A stretch of DNA of 64,000 bases from Vibrio cyclitrophicus (GTDB taxonomy: Bacteria > Pseudomonadota > Gammaproteobacteria > Enterobacterales > Vibrionaceae), in contig CP065366.1 of NCBI GenBank assembly GCA_023206055.1, positions 2,666,001 through 2,730,000 on the forward strand, given 5' to 3'. Shown here in pieces: positions 34,993 to 43,796 of this stretch; positions within the stretch are counted from its first letter, which is position 1, and every line of letters starts with the position of its first letter. The notes under the pieces are model-generated. The model was not told the origin of the DNA, searched no databases, and saw nothing but the letters and a program-made list of their open reading frames with translations. Both the position numbers and the translations under genes were made by a program.

Positions 34993-35421
34993 ATGAGCTT
35001 TGAACTTCACCCACAGTTAGCAAAAGACACCACGCTTATCGGCGAATTTCCACTAAGCTTGGCACTGCTAAGCAAAGACAGCGCCGTGCCTTGGGTTATC
35101 TTGGTACCAAAACGTGCCAACCTAAAAGAACTGCACCATCTGCCAATGAAAGAGCAACAGCAGTTCTTGCTTGAATCTCAAGCGGTAAGCCAAGCATTAG
35201 AAGCGACATTCCAACCAGACAAGCTAAACCTAGGCGCACTGGGTAACATGGTGCCACAGCTACACATTCACCATATTGCACGCTTCAAAAACGACATAGC
35301 ATGGCCAGGCCCGGTATGGGGTAATACCAAAGGTGAACAACGTAGTGAAGAAGAACAAGCAGCAATCCATACTCGCATCCAGAATGTTCTGTCATTGAGC
35401 TCTATCTTCAAGAAAGCGTAG
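34993..35421 (+). CDS. HIT-family protein
   Basis: A 142-residue histidine-triad hydrolase-like protein. The core is NMVPQLHIHHIARFKNDIAWPGPVWG, a HIT variant with HxHH; such proteins hydrolyse nucleotidyl bonds. The start is at MSFELHPQLAKDTTLIG, where the conserved region begins; 17 upstream codons overlap the argS terminator and are not coding. A strong terminator follows. Confidence 0.86.
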   Translation: MSFELHPQLAKDTTLIGEFPLSLALLSKDSAVPWVILVPKRANLKELHHLPMKEQQQFLLESQAVSQALEATFQPDKLNLGALGNMVPQLHIHHIARFKNDIAWPGPVWGNTKGEQRSEEEQAAIHTRIQNVLSLSSIFKKA

Positions 35422-35475
35422 TTCGAGTTCATCTCATTACGCTTTAAAGTAAGACAGCTCAGGAAAGACACATAA

Positions 35476-35518
35476 CAAAAAGCCGCTCATCTAAAAATAG
35501 TTGAGCGGCCTTTTTATT
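35476..35518. terminator. Terminator between the HIT gene and feoC
   Basis: AAAAAGCCGCTCA and TGAGCGGCCTTTTT form a stem with one bulge around a 12-base loop; A- and T-runs on both sides make it usable in both directions. Confidence 0.9.
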
Positions 35519-35558
35519 GTCTAATCTCGCTGTTTTCAACGAGAGTATGAAACCAAAA

Positions 35559-35789
35559 CTACATCATCACATTAAGTGACAAACCATCTTGTTTGCTGAT
35601 GGTGTAACGAATACGTGTTGTATGCCCATGCTTGTTGGTATCGACCAAACGGGAAACTTTCCCTTTCTTGACCCACACACTCAGCATCGCATCGACACCG
35701 TCTTCGCTCATACCAAATTTAGACGCAAGTTCACTGCGAGCTGCAACGCCCTCGTTATCAATGTATTGATGAAGTTCAGTTAAAATCAT
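35559..35789 (-). CDS. feoC: FeoC-like winged-helix protein
   Basis: A 76-residue protein with a winged-helix pattern: ILTELHQYIDNEGVAARSELASKFGMSEDGVDAMLSVWVKKGKVSRL. It overlaps the feoB stop by four bases (ATGA), so it is translationally coupled. FeoC supports the FeoB transport complex. The Cys residues that bind Fe-S in enterobacterial FeoC are absent (no Cys at all), as known for the V. cholerae protein. Confidence 0.9.
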   Translation of the reverse strand: MILTELHQYIDNEGVAARSELASKFGMSEDGVDAMLSVWVKKGKVSRLVDTNKHGHTTRIRYTISKQDGLSLNVMM

Positions 35790-38059
35790 ACTACTTGCAC
35801 CTCTAGTGCTTTCTGCTTATTGCCAACTTTCTTGAAGACGCGATACGTCACCACAAAACCACCAGCAATCGCCACCATCCATACTGCACTTGTCACTGGA
35901 TGTGCAGCAAAGTTTGCCGCTTGGTAGTAGAAGGTCGCACCAAAGTACCCAAGAGCCATCGTCCAAACCGCGATGAAGCGTGCAAACACCTGACCAAATT
36001 CACGAACATAAGCCCCCATCGCTGCTACACAAGGCGTGTAAAGCAGGATAAGAATCAAGTAAGCAAATGCGGCATGGCCAGAAACAAATTTGTCTTTCAG
36101 ATTACCAAAGATAGACGAATCAACTTCTTGGTCTGCAGCAACAGAGCCAGAATCCGATAAGTCACCCACTTCAATACCTAGCGGATCTGAATAGCTCAAG
36201 CCAGATAGGTTTTCAGGGATAGTCATTACTGCTTCTTGCAAGCTTGCAGTTAAGTCAAATTCAGCGGGTTCTTCATCGGAAGGCGTTGTGTACAGGCTAT
36301 TTAATGTACCGACAACGGCTTCTTTCGCAAAAATACCGGTAATGATACCAACCGTTGCTGGCCAGTTCTCTTCAGTAATACCAATCGGTTGGAATACAGG
36401 TGTTACAACTTGAGCCGCTTTAGACAGTACTGAATTTTCGCTGTCTTCATTACCAAAGCTTCCGTCCATACCTAGAGAGTTTAGGAAGCTAAGAATAGCC
36501 ACAACCATCACGATTGTTTTACCTGCACCAAGTACGAAACGCTTCAGCTTCTGCCAAGTTTTTAGCATTACGTTTTGCACTGTCGGCAATTCGTAATCTG
36601 GCATTTCCATCACTAAGCTATCGCTGCTACCAGGGTAGATCGTATTTTTCAGGAACAGCCCCGTAAATACAGAAGCAACGATACCCATGATGTACAGAGC
36701 GAACACTACGTTTTGTCCCGCGCCAGGAAAGAATGCCGCTGCGAACAGTGCGTATACCGGTAAACGAGCACCACATGACATAAACGGCGCCATTGATGCT
36801 GCCAATTTACGTTCGCGCTCTTGGTCAAGAGTACGAGTTGCCATGATTGAAGGCACGTTACAACCAAAGCCCAGTACAAGTGGGACAAATGCTTTGCCCG
36901 GTAAGCCAATCTTCTGCATCACTTTATCAAGTACGAATGCAGCACGAGCCATGTAGCCTGAGCTTTCTAATACCGCTAAGAATAGGTAAAGCGCTGCGAT
37001 AACTGGAATAAAGGTCGCAACCGTTTGAATACCACCGCCAATACCATCAGCAAGTATAGTGACTAACCAAACCGGTAAATGGCCATCTAATAAGTGGTGT
37101 CCGCCATCAACTAATATTGCCCCAACACCAATATCAAAGAAGTCGATAAACGCACTACCGATATTGATAGAGAACATGAACATTAGGTACATGATGACGA
37201 AGAAGAAAGGAATACCGACCCATTTGTTCAAAATGAATTGGTCTGCTTTCTCTGTAAAGTTACGGCTTAGTTTACCTTCGCTTCGACGAACACGTTTACA
37301 AAGGTCATGTAAGAAAGTGTATTTAGCGTCAGCAACAGCAAGGTCAATATCGAAATCGGCACCAAGACGCACGCTATCAATTTGAGTACGAGTATGTGGA
37401 GCCAGTCCATTCAATACCAAGTAATCATTTTCTAAAGCACGAATCGCGAGCGCTCGATGAGACACGTCAGCATCATCAAATTGTGACTCAACTGAAGGGA
37501 TTAGTGCTTCTAATGCTGCGTCGTAATCGATAGAGATAGGGTCAAGGCTCACACCTTGAACGAGTAACTTGTGAAGGCGTTCTTTAAAGCGAACCACTTG
37601 GCCTTTGTCGTTTGCAGACAAACTTAGGACTGGGCAACCTAACTCTTTCTCGAGCGCTTTAAGGTTAATCACCTGACGTTCACGCTTTAATACGTCCATT
37701 TTGTTCAACACAACGATCATTGGGCGACCCAATTCACGTAACTGTAATGTCATGTATAAGCTTCGTTCTAAACAGCTAGCGTCGACAACATTGATAATAA
37801 CGTCTGCTGGATGAGTTAAAACAGCGCGAGACGCGATAGATTCATCGATGCTGTTCGCATCATTACCACTGTCTAGTGCGTAGATACCCGGTAAGTCCGT
37901 TAGTTGAAACTTGTCACCTGCGTGCGAGTATAAACCCGTTTTCTTTTCTACAGTCACACCCACCCAGTTGCCAACATGCTGCTTGGCACCAGTCAATGCG
38001 TTAAACAGTGTTGTTTTACCACTATTCGGGTTACCAACGGTAAGAACTTGATAATCCAT
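35786..38059 (-). CDS. feoB: Ferrous iron transport protein B
   Basis: A 757-residue inner-membrane Fe(II) permease. The N-terminal G domain shows GNPNSGKTTLFNALTG (G1), DLPGIYAL (G3) and VLNKMD (G4). The C-terminal membrane part has two Gate motifs with VLGFGCNVPSIMATRTL and SCGARLPVYALF, and SGYMARAAFVLDKVM. The start directly abuts the feoA stop (TAA-ATG), implying coupling. Expressed from the Fur-controlled feoA promoter. Confidence 0.97.
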   Translation of the reverse strand: MDYQVLTVGNPNSGKTTLFNALTGAKQHVGNWVGVTVEKKTGLYSHAGDKFQLTDLPGIYALDSGNDANSIDESIASRAVLTHPADVIINVVDASCLERSLYMTLQLRELGRPMIVVLNKMDVLKRERQVINLKALEKELGCPVLSLSANDKGQVVRFKERLHKLLVQGVSLDPISIDYDAALEALIPSVESQFDDADVSHRALAIRALENDYLVLNGLAPHTRTQIDSVRLGADFDIDLAVADAKYTFLHDLCKRVRRSEGKLSRNFTEKADQFILNKWVGIPFFFVIMYLMFMFSINIGSAFIDFFDIGVGAILVDGGHHLLDGHLPVWLVTILADGIGGGIQTVATFIPVIAALYLFLAVLESSGYMARAAFVLDKVMQKIGLPGKAFVPLVLGFGCNVPSIMATRTLDQERERKLAASMAPFMSCGARLPVYALFAAAFFPGAGQNVVFALYIMGIVASVFTGLFLKNTIYPGSSDSLVMEMPDYELPTVQNVMLKTWQKLKRFVLGAGKTIVMVVAILSFLNSLGMDGSFGNEDSENSVLSKAAQVVTPVFQPIGITEENWPATVGIITGIFAKEAVVGTLNSLYTTPSDEEPAEFDLTASLQEAVMTIPENLSGLSYSDPLGIEVGDLSDSGSVAADQEVDSSIFGNLKDKFVSGHAAFAYLILILLYTPCVAAMGAYVREFGQVFARFIAVWTMALGYFGATFYYQAANFAAHPVTSAVWMVAIAGGFVVTYRVFKKVGNKQKALEVQVV

Positions 38060-38281
38060 TTAGATAACCTCGATTTGGTCTGCAATGCTTTCACGAATGG
38101 CGATAGAAACACCTCTCACTTCAACTTGAAGCGGGTCACCCATAGGTGCACGGCGAATCAACGTCACCTCGGTTTTTGGCAACATACCCATGACCATAAG
38201 TTTTTTCCTTACGTCTGGTGTTAAACCTGTTAGTGCAACAATAGAAGCCGCTTTGCCTTGCTCTAGTTGTGAGAGTTTCAT
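38060..38281 (-). CDS. feoA: Ferrous iron transport protein A
   Basis: A 73-residue SH3-like cytosolic protein (MKLSQLEQGKAASIVALTG, then KKLMVMGMLPKTEVTLIRRAPMGDPLQVEVRG) that assists FeoB. First gene of feoABC; a Fur-like box lies 20 bases upstream of its start. Length is usual. Confidence 0.96.
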   Translation of the reverse strand: MKLSQLEQGKAASIVALTGLTPDVRKKLMVMGMLPKTEVTLIRRAPMGDPLQVEVRGVSIAIRESIADQIEVI

Positions 38282-38300
38282 AAATACCCAATTCGTGACT

Positions 38301-38319
38301 GATAATGAGAAAGATTGTT
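38301..38319 (-). promoter_or_regulatory. Probable Fur box upstream of feoA
   Basis: GATAATGAGAAAGATTGTT matches 14 of 19 positions of the classical GATAATGATAATCATTATC Fur site, and lies next to a TATCAT-like -10 on the minus strand. Iron repression of feo fits. Confidence 0.65.
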
Positions 38320-38528
38320 ATTAACGCTATGATACACATAGATGCCCACAATTCTATTGTGTGAAATCAATGTTTTCGAAAATACATTCTCGTAAATTTC
38401 GTTAAAAAGGTTTACGTCAAAAACGTCACTTTCAACAACTATCTAGAACTACACTACTAGTACAAAATAGCCCCACCAATAATAAATCAATGTTTATCAG
38501 TGACTTAAAACAATGTCGGTTTTCTCAT

Positions 38529-38717
38529 AGGCATCTGTCGTTAATTTTATAAGTAAAATAAGTGCCTGGACGTATAGTTACTCCATCGAAGAGAAACTGC
38601 TTCTCTTTAATTTTATTCCAGAGGTGATATAGCTTTGTTATATCACTCCGGCAGCAAGCGAAGGTGTCATTGGCACCCGTGGTATAGTCCCCCCGGCTAT
38701 GCCACGATATTTTTTTT
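38529..38717 (+). ncRNA. Candidate structured RNA with terminator (unrecognised)
   Basis: Five hairpins follow one another: AGGCA/TGCCT with inner ATTTTA/TAAAAT (38529-38567); AAGAGAA/TTCTCTT (38589-38607); CCAGAG plus TGATATA against TATATCA plus CTCCGG (38618-38651, one mismatch, one bulge); GGTGTC/GGCACC (38663-38677); CGTGGTATAG/CTATGCCACG (38678-38706), followed at once by eight T. The last is a strong plus-strand terminator, with no recognisable gene before it. No known RNA family, promoter or start could be assigned. It might be an sRNA, a structured leader, or a mobile-element remnant beside the IS. Confidence 0.45.
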
Positions 38718-38719
38718 CT
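38678..38719 (+). terminator. Terminator at the end of the candidate RNA
   Basis: A 10-bp stem CGTGGTATAG/CTATGCCACG (one G-T pair) with a C-rich loop is followed by ATAT and a T8 run. Confidence 0.75.
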
Positions 38720-38760
38720 TCCCTTTGTTTTACCCCAACAACCTTTTAAACTCTCCATTT

Positions 38761-38770
38761 ATCTCGTATC
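38761..38770. repeat. Left remnant of the ATCTCGT array interrupted by the IS
   Basis: One full ATCTCGT unit plus ATC directly left of the insertion sequence. Joined to the nine units on the right, it restores a continuous ten-unit array. Confidence 0.85.
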
Positions 38771-38818
38771 TGATGTGACCCCCTAAAAGTAGACACTTAA
38801 TACAGAGCATTGAGTGTC

Positions 38819-39136
38819 ATGAAAGTAAAATCACAAAGGCAATATACAGACGAATTTAAACGAGAAGCTGTTCAGCGATCTCTCGATTCTTCTGACACCG
38901 TTAAGTCAGTAGCACTATCCTTAGGAATATCGCCGGTGCTACTTTCTAAATGGAGATGCCAAATGACGTCGAAGAAGACTAATAACTCCCTCCCAATACC
39001 TAACCACGGTCCCGAAAAATCCGTTGCACAACTGGAGAAAGAGATCCGTCAATTGAAAAAGAAGCTTGAGATGGCAGAGCTGGAGAATGATTTCTTAAAG
39101 GAAGCGAAGGCTTTCTTCGACAGCCAAAAAGAATAA
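38819..39136 (+). CDS. IS3-family transposase OrfA
   Basis: A 105-residue DNA-binding protein: helix-turn-helix (RQYTDEFKREAVQRSLDSSDTVKSVALSLGISPVLLSKWR, about 6-50) and a C-terminal leucine-zipper-like coiled coil (EKEIRQLKKKLEMAELENDFLKEA). The orfB frame is -1 relative to it, and an A5G stretch near 39126-39131 shortly before the stop is a likely slip site for making the OrfAB fusion transposase. Confidence 0.92.
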   Translation: MKVKSQRQYTDEFKREAVQRSLDSSDTVKSVALSLGISPVLLSKWRCQMTSKKTNNSLPIPNHGPEKSVAQLEKEIRQLKKKLEMAELENDFLKEAKAFFDSQKE

Positions 39137-39165
39137 GGTTCGAGTATATCCTTAAGAAGGCCAGT

Positions 39166-39993
39166 GTGAAGTTTCCTGTCATTCGACTATGCAAATGGTT
39201 AGGCGTTTCTAAAGCGGGTTATTACAAGTGGCTAACAAGGAAACCATCGAAGCGAGAGACAGACAATGAGTCTTTAAGTCACTACTTGAGGAGAGAAAGC
39301 AAAGCTCAGTATTGTATTCCAGGCTATCGAAAGCTTTGGGAAGCAGCAGTCGCTAACGGCTTTATTTGCAATAAGAAGCGAGTACAGAGGCTTCTACAGA
39401 ATATGGGCTATCGCTCTTGCGCGAGTAAGAGGCGATATGGACGAGCGCCAAGACAAAATGCTCTTATACCAGCCTATAACATTCTTGCCCGTCAATTTAA
39501 GGTGGATAAACCCGATCGAGTTTGGGTGTCTGATATAACTCAGGTGCGCTGTACGGATGGCTGGCAATACCTGTGCGTCGTCTTAGATTTGTTTTCACGC
39601 AAAGTGATTGGTTGGTCAACAAGTCGCATTAATAACGCAAAGTTAGTGCTAAGAAGCCTGGATAAGGCTTGGGAACAAAGGCAGCCCTTAGGTCACAAGC
39701 TTTTGTTTCACTCCGATCAAGGTATACAGTATCGAGCGTTGGAGACGATCCGTTGGCACCGTAAACGAAAGATTAAAGTCAGTATGTCGAGAAAAGGAAA
39801 CTGTTGGGATAACGCTTGTTCCGAAAGCTTCTTTGCGCAATATAAGAAAGAGTGGGTGAATAACTTAGATCAGCTTTCACGACAAGAAATGACGATGCAG
39901 AGTCGCATTTATATCGATACCTATTATAATCCAGTAAGAAGACATGGGACTCTAGGTGGAGTGAGTCCCATGGACTTTGAACTAATCAACTAA
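39166..39993 (+). CDS. IS3-family transposase OrfB (DDE catalytic subunit)
   Basis: 275 residues from a GTG, though it is probably made as an OrfAB fusion by -1 frameshifting; the open frame extends upstream to the end of orfA (reading RIRFEYILKKASVKFPV). The rve integrase core has Asp in VWVSDITQVR, Asp in LLFHSDQGIQY and Glu in SESFFAQYKKEW, the DDE triad. The C-terminus (YNPVRRHGTLGGVSPMDFE) is typical. No interruption is seen. Confidence 0.92.
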   Translation: MKFPVIRLCKWLGVSKAGYYKWLTRKPSKRETDNESLSHYLRRESKAQYCIPGYRKLWEAAVANGFICNKKRVQRLLQNMGYRSCASKRRYGRAPRQNALIPAYNILARQFKVDKPDRVWVSDITQVRCTDGWQYLCVVLDLFSRKVIGWSTSRINNAKLVLRSLDKAWEQRQPLGHKLLFHSDQGIQYRALETIRWHRKRKIKVSMSRKGNCWDNACSESFFAQYKKEWVNNLDQLSRQEMTMQSRIYIDTYYNPVRRHGTLGGVSPMDFELIN

Positions 39994-40025
39994 ACCCCTG
40001 TGTCTACTTTTTAGGGGCCATATCA

Positions 40026-40088
<63 letters not shown>

Positions 40089-40095
40089 AGAAGCA

Positions 40096-40126
40096 TAAAA
40101 AAGCCCCAACACGAATGTCGAGGCTA
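40096..40126 (-). terminator. Terminator of the AraC-type sensor gene
   Basis: On the minus strand AGCCTCGACA and TGTTGGGGCT pair around a TTCG tetraloop and are followed by TTTTTT. Confidence 0.85.
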
Positions 40127-40166
40127 AAGTATCTTTATTTATGTTCTAGCAGAGTATCTTCTGGCG

Positions 40167-43100
40167 CTAGTCTTCGTTGTTTTCCGCAAACTTAGATGGT
40201 GATATACCAAAGTGATGCTTAAACCTTTGACTGAAATAGGAAGGGTCGTTAAAGCCCGAATCAAACGCCACATCAGAGATCTTCTCTCCAGCAAGTAAGC
40301 GCTCGCACGCATGCTCCAGACGGACTTCATTCAAGTGCTCTTTGAAGGTCTTATTGTAAGCCGATTTAAAGCGTCTCTGTAAGCTTCTTTCAGACATAAA
40401 CAAATACTTAGCAGCAGTTGCTGTACTGAACTCGGCATCAGCGTAGTTTTCACTCACAAGTTGCGACACTCTGTTCTTCCACTCTTGTTCCGCAGTCAGT
40501 TTTTGTTGCTCCGGCGTTGAAGCCGCAAGCTTAATGGTTTCAATCTGTTCAATTGTGCTGGCTTCGAGATTGTCGAGTACTTGATACTCAATTGGCCACG
40601 AAAGCTGAACCTTATTTTGAGACTCCGAAACAAAGGCGTTAAGCTCGCCACCACTTTGATTCATCAATAGAGGCAACTTTTCGATATTGAGGTCGATCGA
40701 CTTTCCAGTATTGTCACTCATACTTGATGCTAGTTTAGGGAAAGGCATACCATGATCTCGAATGGTTACAACAAGATGCTCCTTAACCTCTTCAACCAGA
40801 ACCACCATACTCTGCGACTTAAAGTTTCTCTTGATTATGCTCGCAACCAAGCTATTGAAGATAATATCGAGATTAAAATACAGCAAAGAGACATATCTTT
40901 GTTTTGTTTCGACTTTAATGTCCAGTTCAATACCGGCTTTCGCTAAGTCATCCTGCCAAGCTTTGAGTACCGCTTCTAAGATTAAAATTATATCGTAACA
41001 AACTTGCCCTTCTCCTTGAGGGATACTACTTAATTGCGATAAGCCATTTTTCAAAGTCAGAATTGGCGACTTCCCGTGCTCGTCATTCCAATTCGGGAGC
41101 ATCGCAGCAATATGATTCACTTCAGAAGAGAGTTCATTGGCAGTGTGAGACACAAGCGCATTCTTAACGGATAGCTGCTTTTTAAGCTGTTGATTAGTTG
41201 CAAGTAAGATCCGGCTTTGGTGCCTCAATTGATCCGTCTTCAATGCAACTTGTGCTTTTAAGTGCCTGTTAGCAAAAGTGACATAACGAGAACGCCAAAA
41301 GACCAAGATAATCACAACACCAACCAGTAACATCAGAGAGCTTGCTGCAGCCCAATTTGTCAGATACCAAGGCTCTGCAATCGAAAAGCTTTGATTCGTT
41401 GACACAAAGCGATAATGGGAGTCTTTAACCGGCTTCACTTCAAGTGTGTAATCCCCAGGGAGAAGATGGTCGAGCGTTAACAATCCCCCTTCAAACTCAC
41501 TCCAAGGTTCATCGTCGCTCAGTCGATACTCCATCGCAGGCGCGAACGTTGTTGGTAAGATGCCTAGCTTAAACCCCATCGATGAGCCATAAGGAATCTC
41601 ATCCAGTTCAGCCGTTTTTCCGCCAAGTGATACCGTTTTTTGGTCGACACTTATCTTACTCAACAGGGCGCGGCTATGAGGTGTTGTTGATACCAGTAAC
41701 TCGTTAGACAACGCGCTGACTACGCCATACTTTGAGCCGAAAACAAGCCTCGAAGATTGACCCTCTTCGCTGTAAAAAAGAGCACATGCACCCGCCGCCA
41801 ATTCATTGGTGATCAAACCAAATGGCGAACCGATGTGTTTATGCAGTTGCCCATCCAATCCGTAATAACTGATGCCTTTCGAAGAGCCTAACCAAACACC
41901 ATTGTCATCGCTTATCAGGCAGTTGGGGCGAATATTGTCTTCAACAAGAGTGATTTCTTGAATAATAGAGCTGTCATCAGGGATTCGATATACGCCATAA
42001 CTGCTCGCAAACCACTGCGCACCATCCTTCGCTTTTTCAATATCGACAACTTTGCCGAAACGTTCGCTTGAACGACTAAAGCTAATTCGTTTATCAATGA
42101 ACGAGTAAAAACCATGATCTGTTCCTATATAGATGTGACCTAGCAAGCCTACATTGAGATCGGTGATCTTCGCAGGCAAAAACTTGTCTACTAGCCAGTC
42201 AGTACCATAGCTCGTCAGTTTCATGGTTTCGATAGATAACGAATAGAGGCTTTGCCCAGAGGTCATCCAAAGTACGTTATCAGCTTGAAACGCAAAGTTC
42301 TCAACGTGCACTCCGTCAATCAGCCTTGGTAAATCAAGGGCTTCAGGTTGTAGCGTTTCCGTATTTAGACTAATGATGCCTTCTTCGGTCGCCAACCAAA
42401 TGGAAGAACCAAAGATCTCAAAATCATTAACAGGGTTAGGGTAAACACGAACTGGATTCTCTTCACTTTCAGAGTCAACCAAGTAAAGCCCCATTGAGGA
42501 CGCGACCCAAGATACCTGGTCACTTACGGGCAATATTTTATTGATCACCACACTACTCGAATGCATGCCCATTCCAGTTAAAGGGGTTCTCGAGAAAGTT
42601 TTGCTGAACAGTGAGAAATATCGGATACCGTTGTTTGTCGCAATCCACATGCCACCAGCATGATCGTTTATCAACGAGTATATTTTCTCACCCGGTAACG
42701 AGAAGTCTTGATTAGCGGCTTGTTCGAATCGAGTAATTTGTCCCGTAATAAAGTTATAGCTAATCAAGCCGTGCTCGGTGCCAATCCAATATTGGTCTGA
42801 AGTTTCAGCCAGTGAAAGAACATGAGAACCACTGACTTTTACCTCTTTTTCTGGATTCGCGAGATCGACAATCACCGCGCCCTTCAAAGTGCCAATCAAT
42901 AACTCACGTCGAGCATTCGAAAAATAAACTGTCTCAATATGATTTTTTTCGGATGCTGTGACATGAGTAAACTCTTGATTCTCTGAAAGGTAAACGCCAG
43001 AACTGGTCGCCAGCACCCACTTTGACAATACCCATTCTGCGTCGTTAATCGCAATGTCGCTGCTGTTATTGTACCGGTACAGCTTGAGTAGAGAGTAAGT

Positions 43101-43550
43101 GTTAAATTCTAGAGATTGAGTGTTGTAGGTATAGAAATTACCGCCGTCAGTGACCCAAATATAATCGCCTGATGCACCGATATTGGTTATTTCAGCGCCG
43201 GGACTTAGGCTAAACGCCAATTCGTTGCCAATTCCAGGGTTATGTCTATACACCTCGTTATCGAAAAATGTCCAAAACTCATCGTTCAGAAACGCAACTC
43301 TTTCTGAAGAAAATTGCAGTAAGCTACCCTTTCGAGGGAATAGAGTTCGGCCATCGTAAAAGAGTACTTTTCCATGTACATCATGAACCCAGAGCCCGCC
43401 TCCCACACCTAAATACAAGTTTTTGGCCGCAAGAAAATTCCCTTGCGCTTGAACGGGCAAAGGGTAGAAAACGGAGGGTGATGTATTTACCGCTAGAACG
43501 CTAAATGAAATGCTCATTAACATGAACATTTTGAAGATAATTCGATACAA
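40167..43550 (-). CDS. Membrane sensor with beta-propeller, degenerate histidine-kinase region and AraC DNA-binding domain
   Basis: 1127 residues. A signal peptide (FMLMSISFSVLAVNT) precedes a periplasmic region (about 35-640) of repeated WVTDGG / YWIGTEHGLISYN / GGMWIATNNGIRYF units, a two-component-regulator-type propeller. A Y_Y_Y-like domain follows (about 650-715), then a membrane helix (about 733-753, SSLMLLVGVVIILVFW). A coiled region with SHTANEL and an ATPase-like fold with eroded motifs (IRDHGMPFP) come next. The C-terminal AraC HTH is at about 1023-1120 (YFSQRFKHHFGISPSKF). No receiver domain exists. The start is TTG with AGGA seven bases before; ATGs lie seven and nine codons later. 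Probably a polysaccharide- or nutrient-responsive regulator; targets unknown. Confidence 0.8.
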   Translation of the reverse strand: MYRIIFKMFMLMSISFSVLAVNTSPSVFYPLPVQAQGNFLAAKNLYLGVGGGLWVHDVHGKVLFYDGRTLFPRKGSLLQFSSERVAFLNDEFWTFFDNEVYRHNPGIGNELAFSLSPGAEITNIGASGDYIWVTDGGNFYTYNTQSLEFNTYSLLKLYRYNNSSDIAINDAEWVLSKWVLATSSGVYLSENQEFTHVTASEKNHIETVYFSNARRELLIGTLKGAVIVDLANPEKEVKVSGSHVLSLAETSDQYWIGTEHGLISYNFITGQITRFEQAANQDFSLPGEKIYSLINDHAGGMWIATNNGIRYFSLFSKTFSRTPLTGMGMHSSSVVINKILPVSDQVSWVASSMGLYLVDSESEENPVRVYPNPVNDFEIFGSSIWLATEEGIISLNTETLQPEALDLPRLIDGVHVENFAFQADNVLWMTSGQSLYSLSIETMKLTSYGTDWLVDKFLPAKITDLNVGLLGHIYIGTDHGFYSFIDKRISFSRSSERFGKVVDIEKAKDGAQWFASSYGVYRIPDDSSIIQEITLVEDNIRPNCLISDDNGVWLGSSKGISYYGLDGQLHKHIGSPFGLITNELAAGACALFYSEEGQSSRLVFGSKYGVVSALSNELLVSTTPHSRALLSKISVDQKTVSLGGKTAELDEIPYGSSMGFKLGILPTTFAPAMEYRLSDDEPWSEFEGGLLTLDHLLPGDYTLEVKPVKDSHYRFVSTNQSFSIAEPWYLTNWAAASSLMLLVGVVIILVFWRSRYVTFANRHLKAQVALKTDQLRHQSRILLATNQQLKKQLSVKNALVSHTANELSSEVNHIAAMLPNWNDEHGKSPILTLKNGLSQLSSIPQGEGQVCYDIILILEAVLKAWQDDLAKAGIELDIKVETKQRYVSLLYFNLDIIFNSLVASIIKRNFKSQSMVVLVEEVKEHLVVTIRDHGMPFPKLASSMSDNTGKSIDLNIEKLPLLMNQSGGELNAFVSESQNKVQLSWPIEYQVLDNLEASTIEQIETIKLAASTPEQQKLTAEQEWKNRVSQLVSENYADAEFSTATAAKYLFMSERSLQRRFKSAYNKTFKEHLNEVRLEHACERLLAGEKISDVAFDSGFNDPSYFSQRFKHHFGISPSKFAENNED

Positions 43551-43725
43551 CTCTTAATCCTGAACAGCAACAAAGCATGAAATTTTGGTTACCACAACGT
43601 CTTATGTTGTTTGACCAAAAACTGAGTTTTTTTGTGCTTATTATTATCTTTCTATTTTAGCGGAAATTAGAAAAGGAGAAAGGAGGTTTGTTATTTGTTG
43701 AGAGGTTTTATCTTAGCGGTCACGA

Positions 43726-43748
43726 AAATGCCGCAAAAAGCGGCATGA
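43726..43748 (-). terminator. Terminator after znuA
   Basis: ATGCCGC and GCGGCAT flank five A residues; TTTTC follows on the minus strand. Confidence 0.75.
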
Positions 43749-43796
43749 TTCATAAATTAACGAGAGCAAAGTAGAGTAAAGAATACTCGTTATGAC

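Larger units (their letters stand above)
38771..40025 (+). mobile_element. IS3-family insertion sequence, 1255 bp, apparently intact
   Basis: The ends are 26-base imperfect inverted repeats (22 identical): left starts TGATGTGACCCC and right, read inward, TGATATGGCCCC; both end in AGTAGACAC. The 3-bp duplication ATC flanks it on both sides. Inside are two overlapping-phase genes, orfA and orfB, in the arrangement typical of IS3 elements. It has landed in a tandem ATCTCGT array. Confidence 0.92.

Noticed and set aside
38529..38717. Retron msr-msd or integron attC site as explanation of the hairpin region
   Set aside because: No reverse transcriptase or integrase gene lies nearby and the conserved attC core sites were not seen.
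38525..38758. 77-codon minus-strand ORF between feoA and the IS
   Set aside because: It covers all the hairpins and the terminator, its translation looks random, and it has no ribosome binding site or family match; RNA structure explains the region better.
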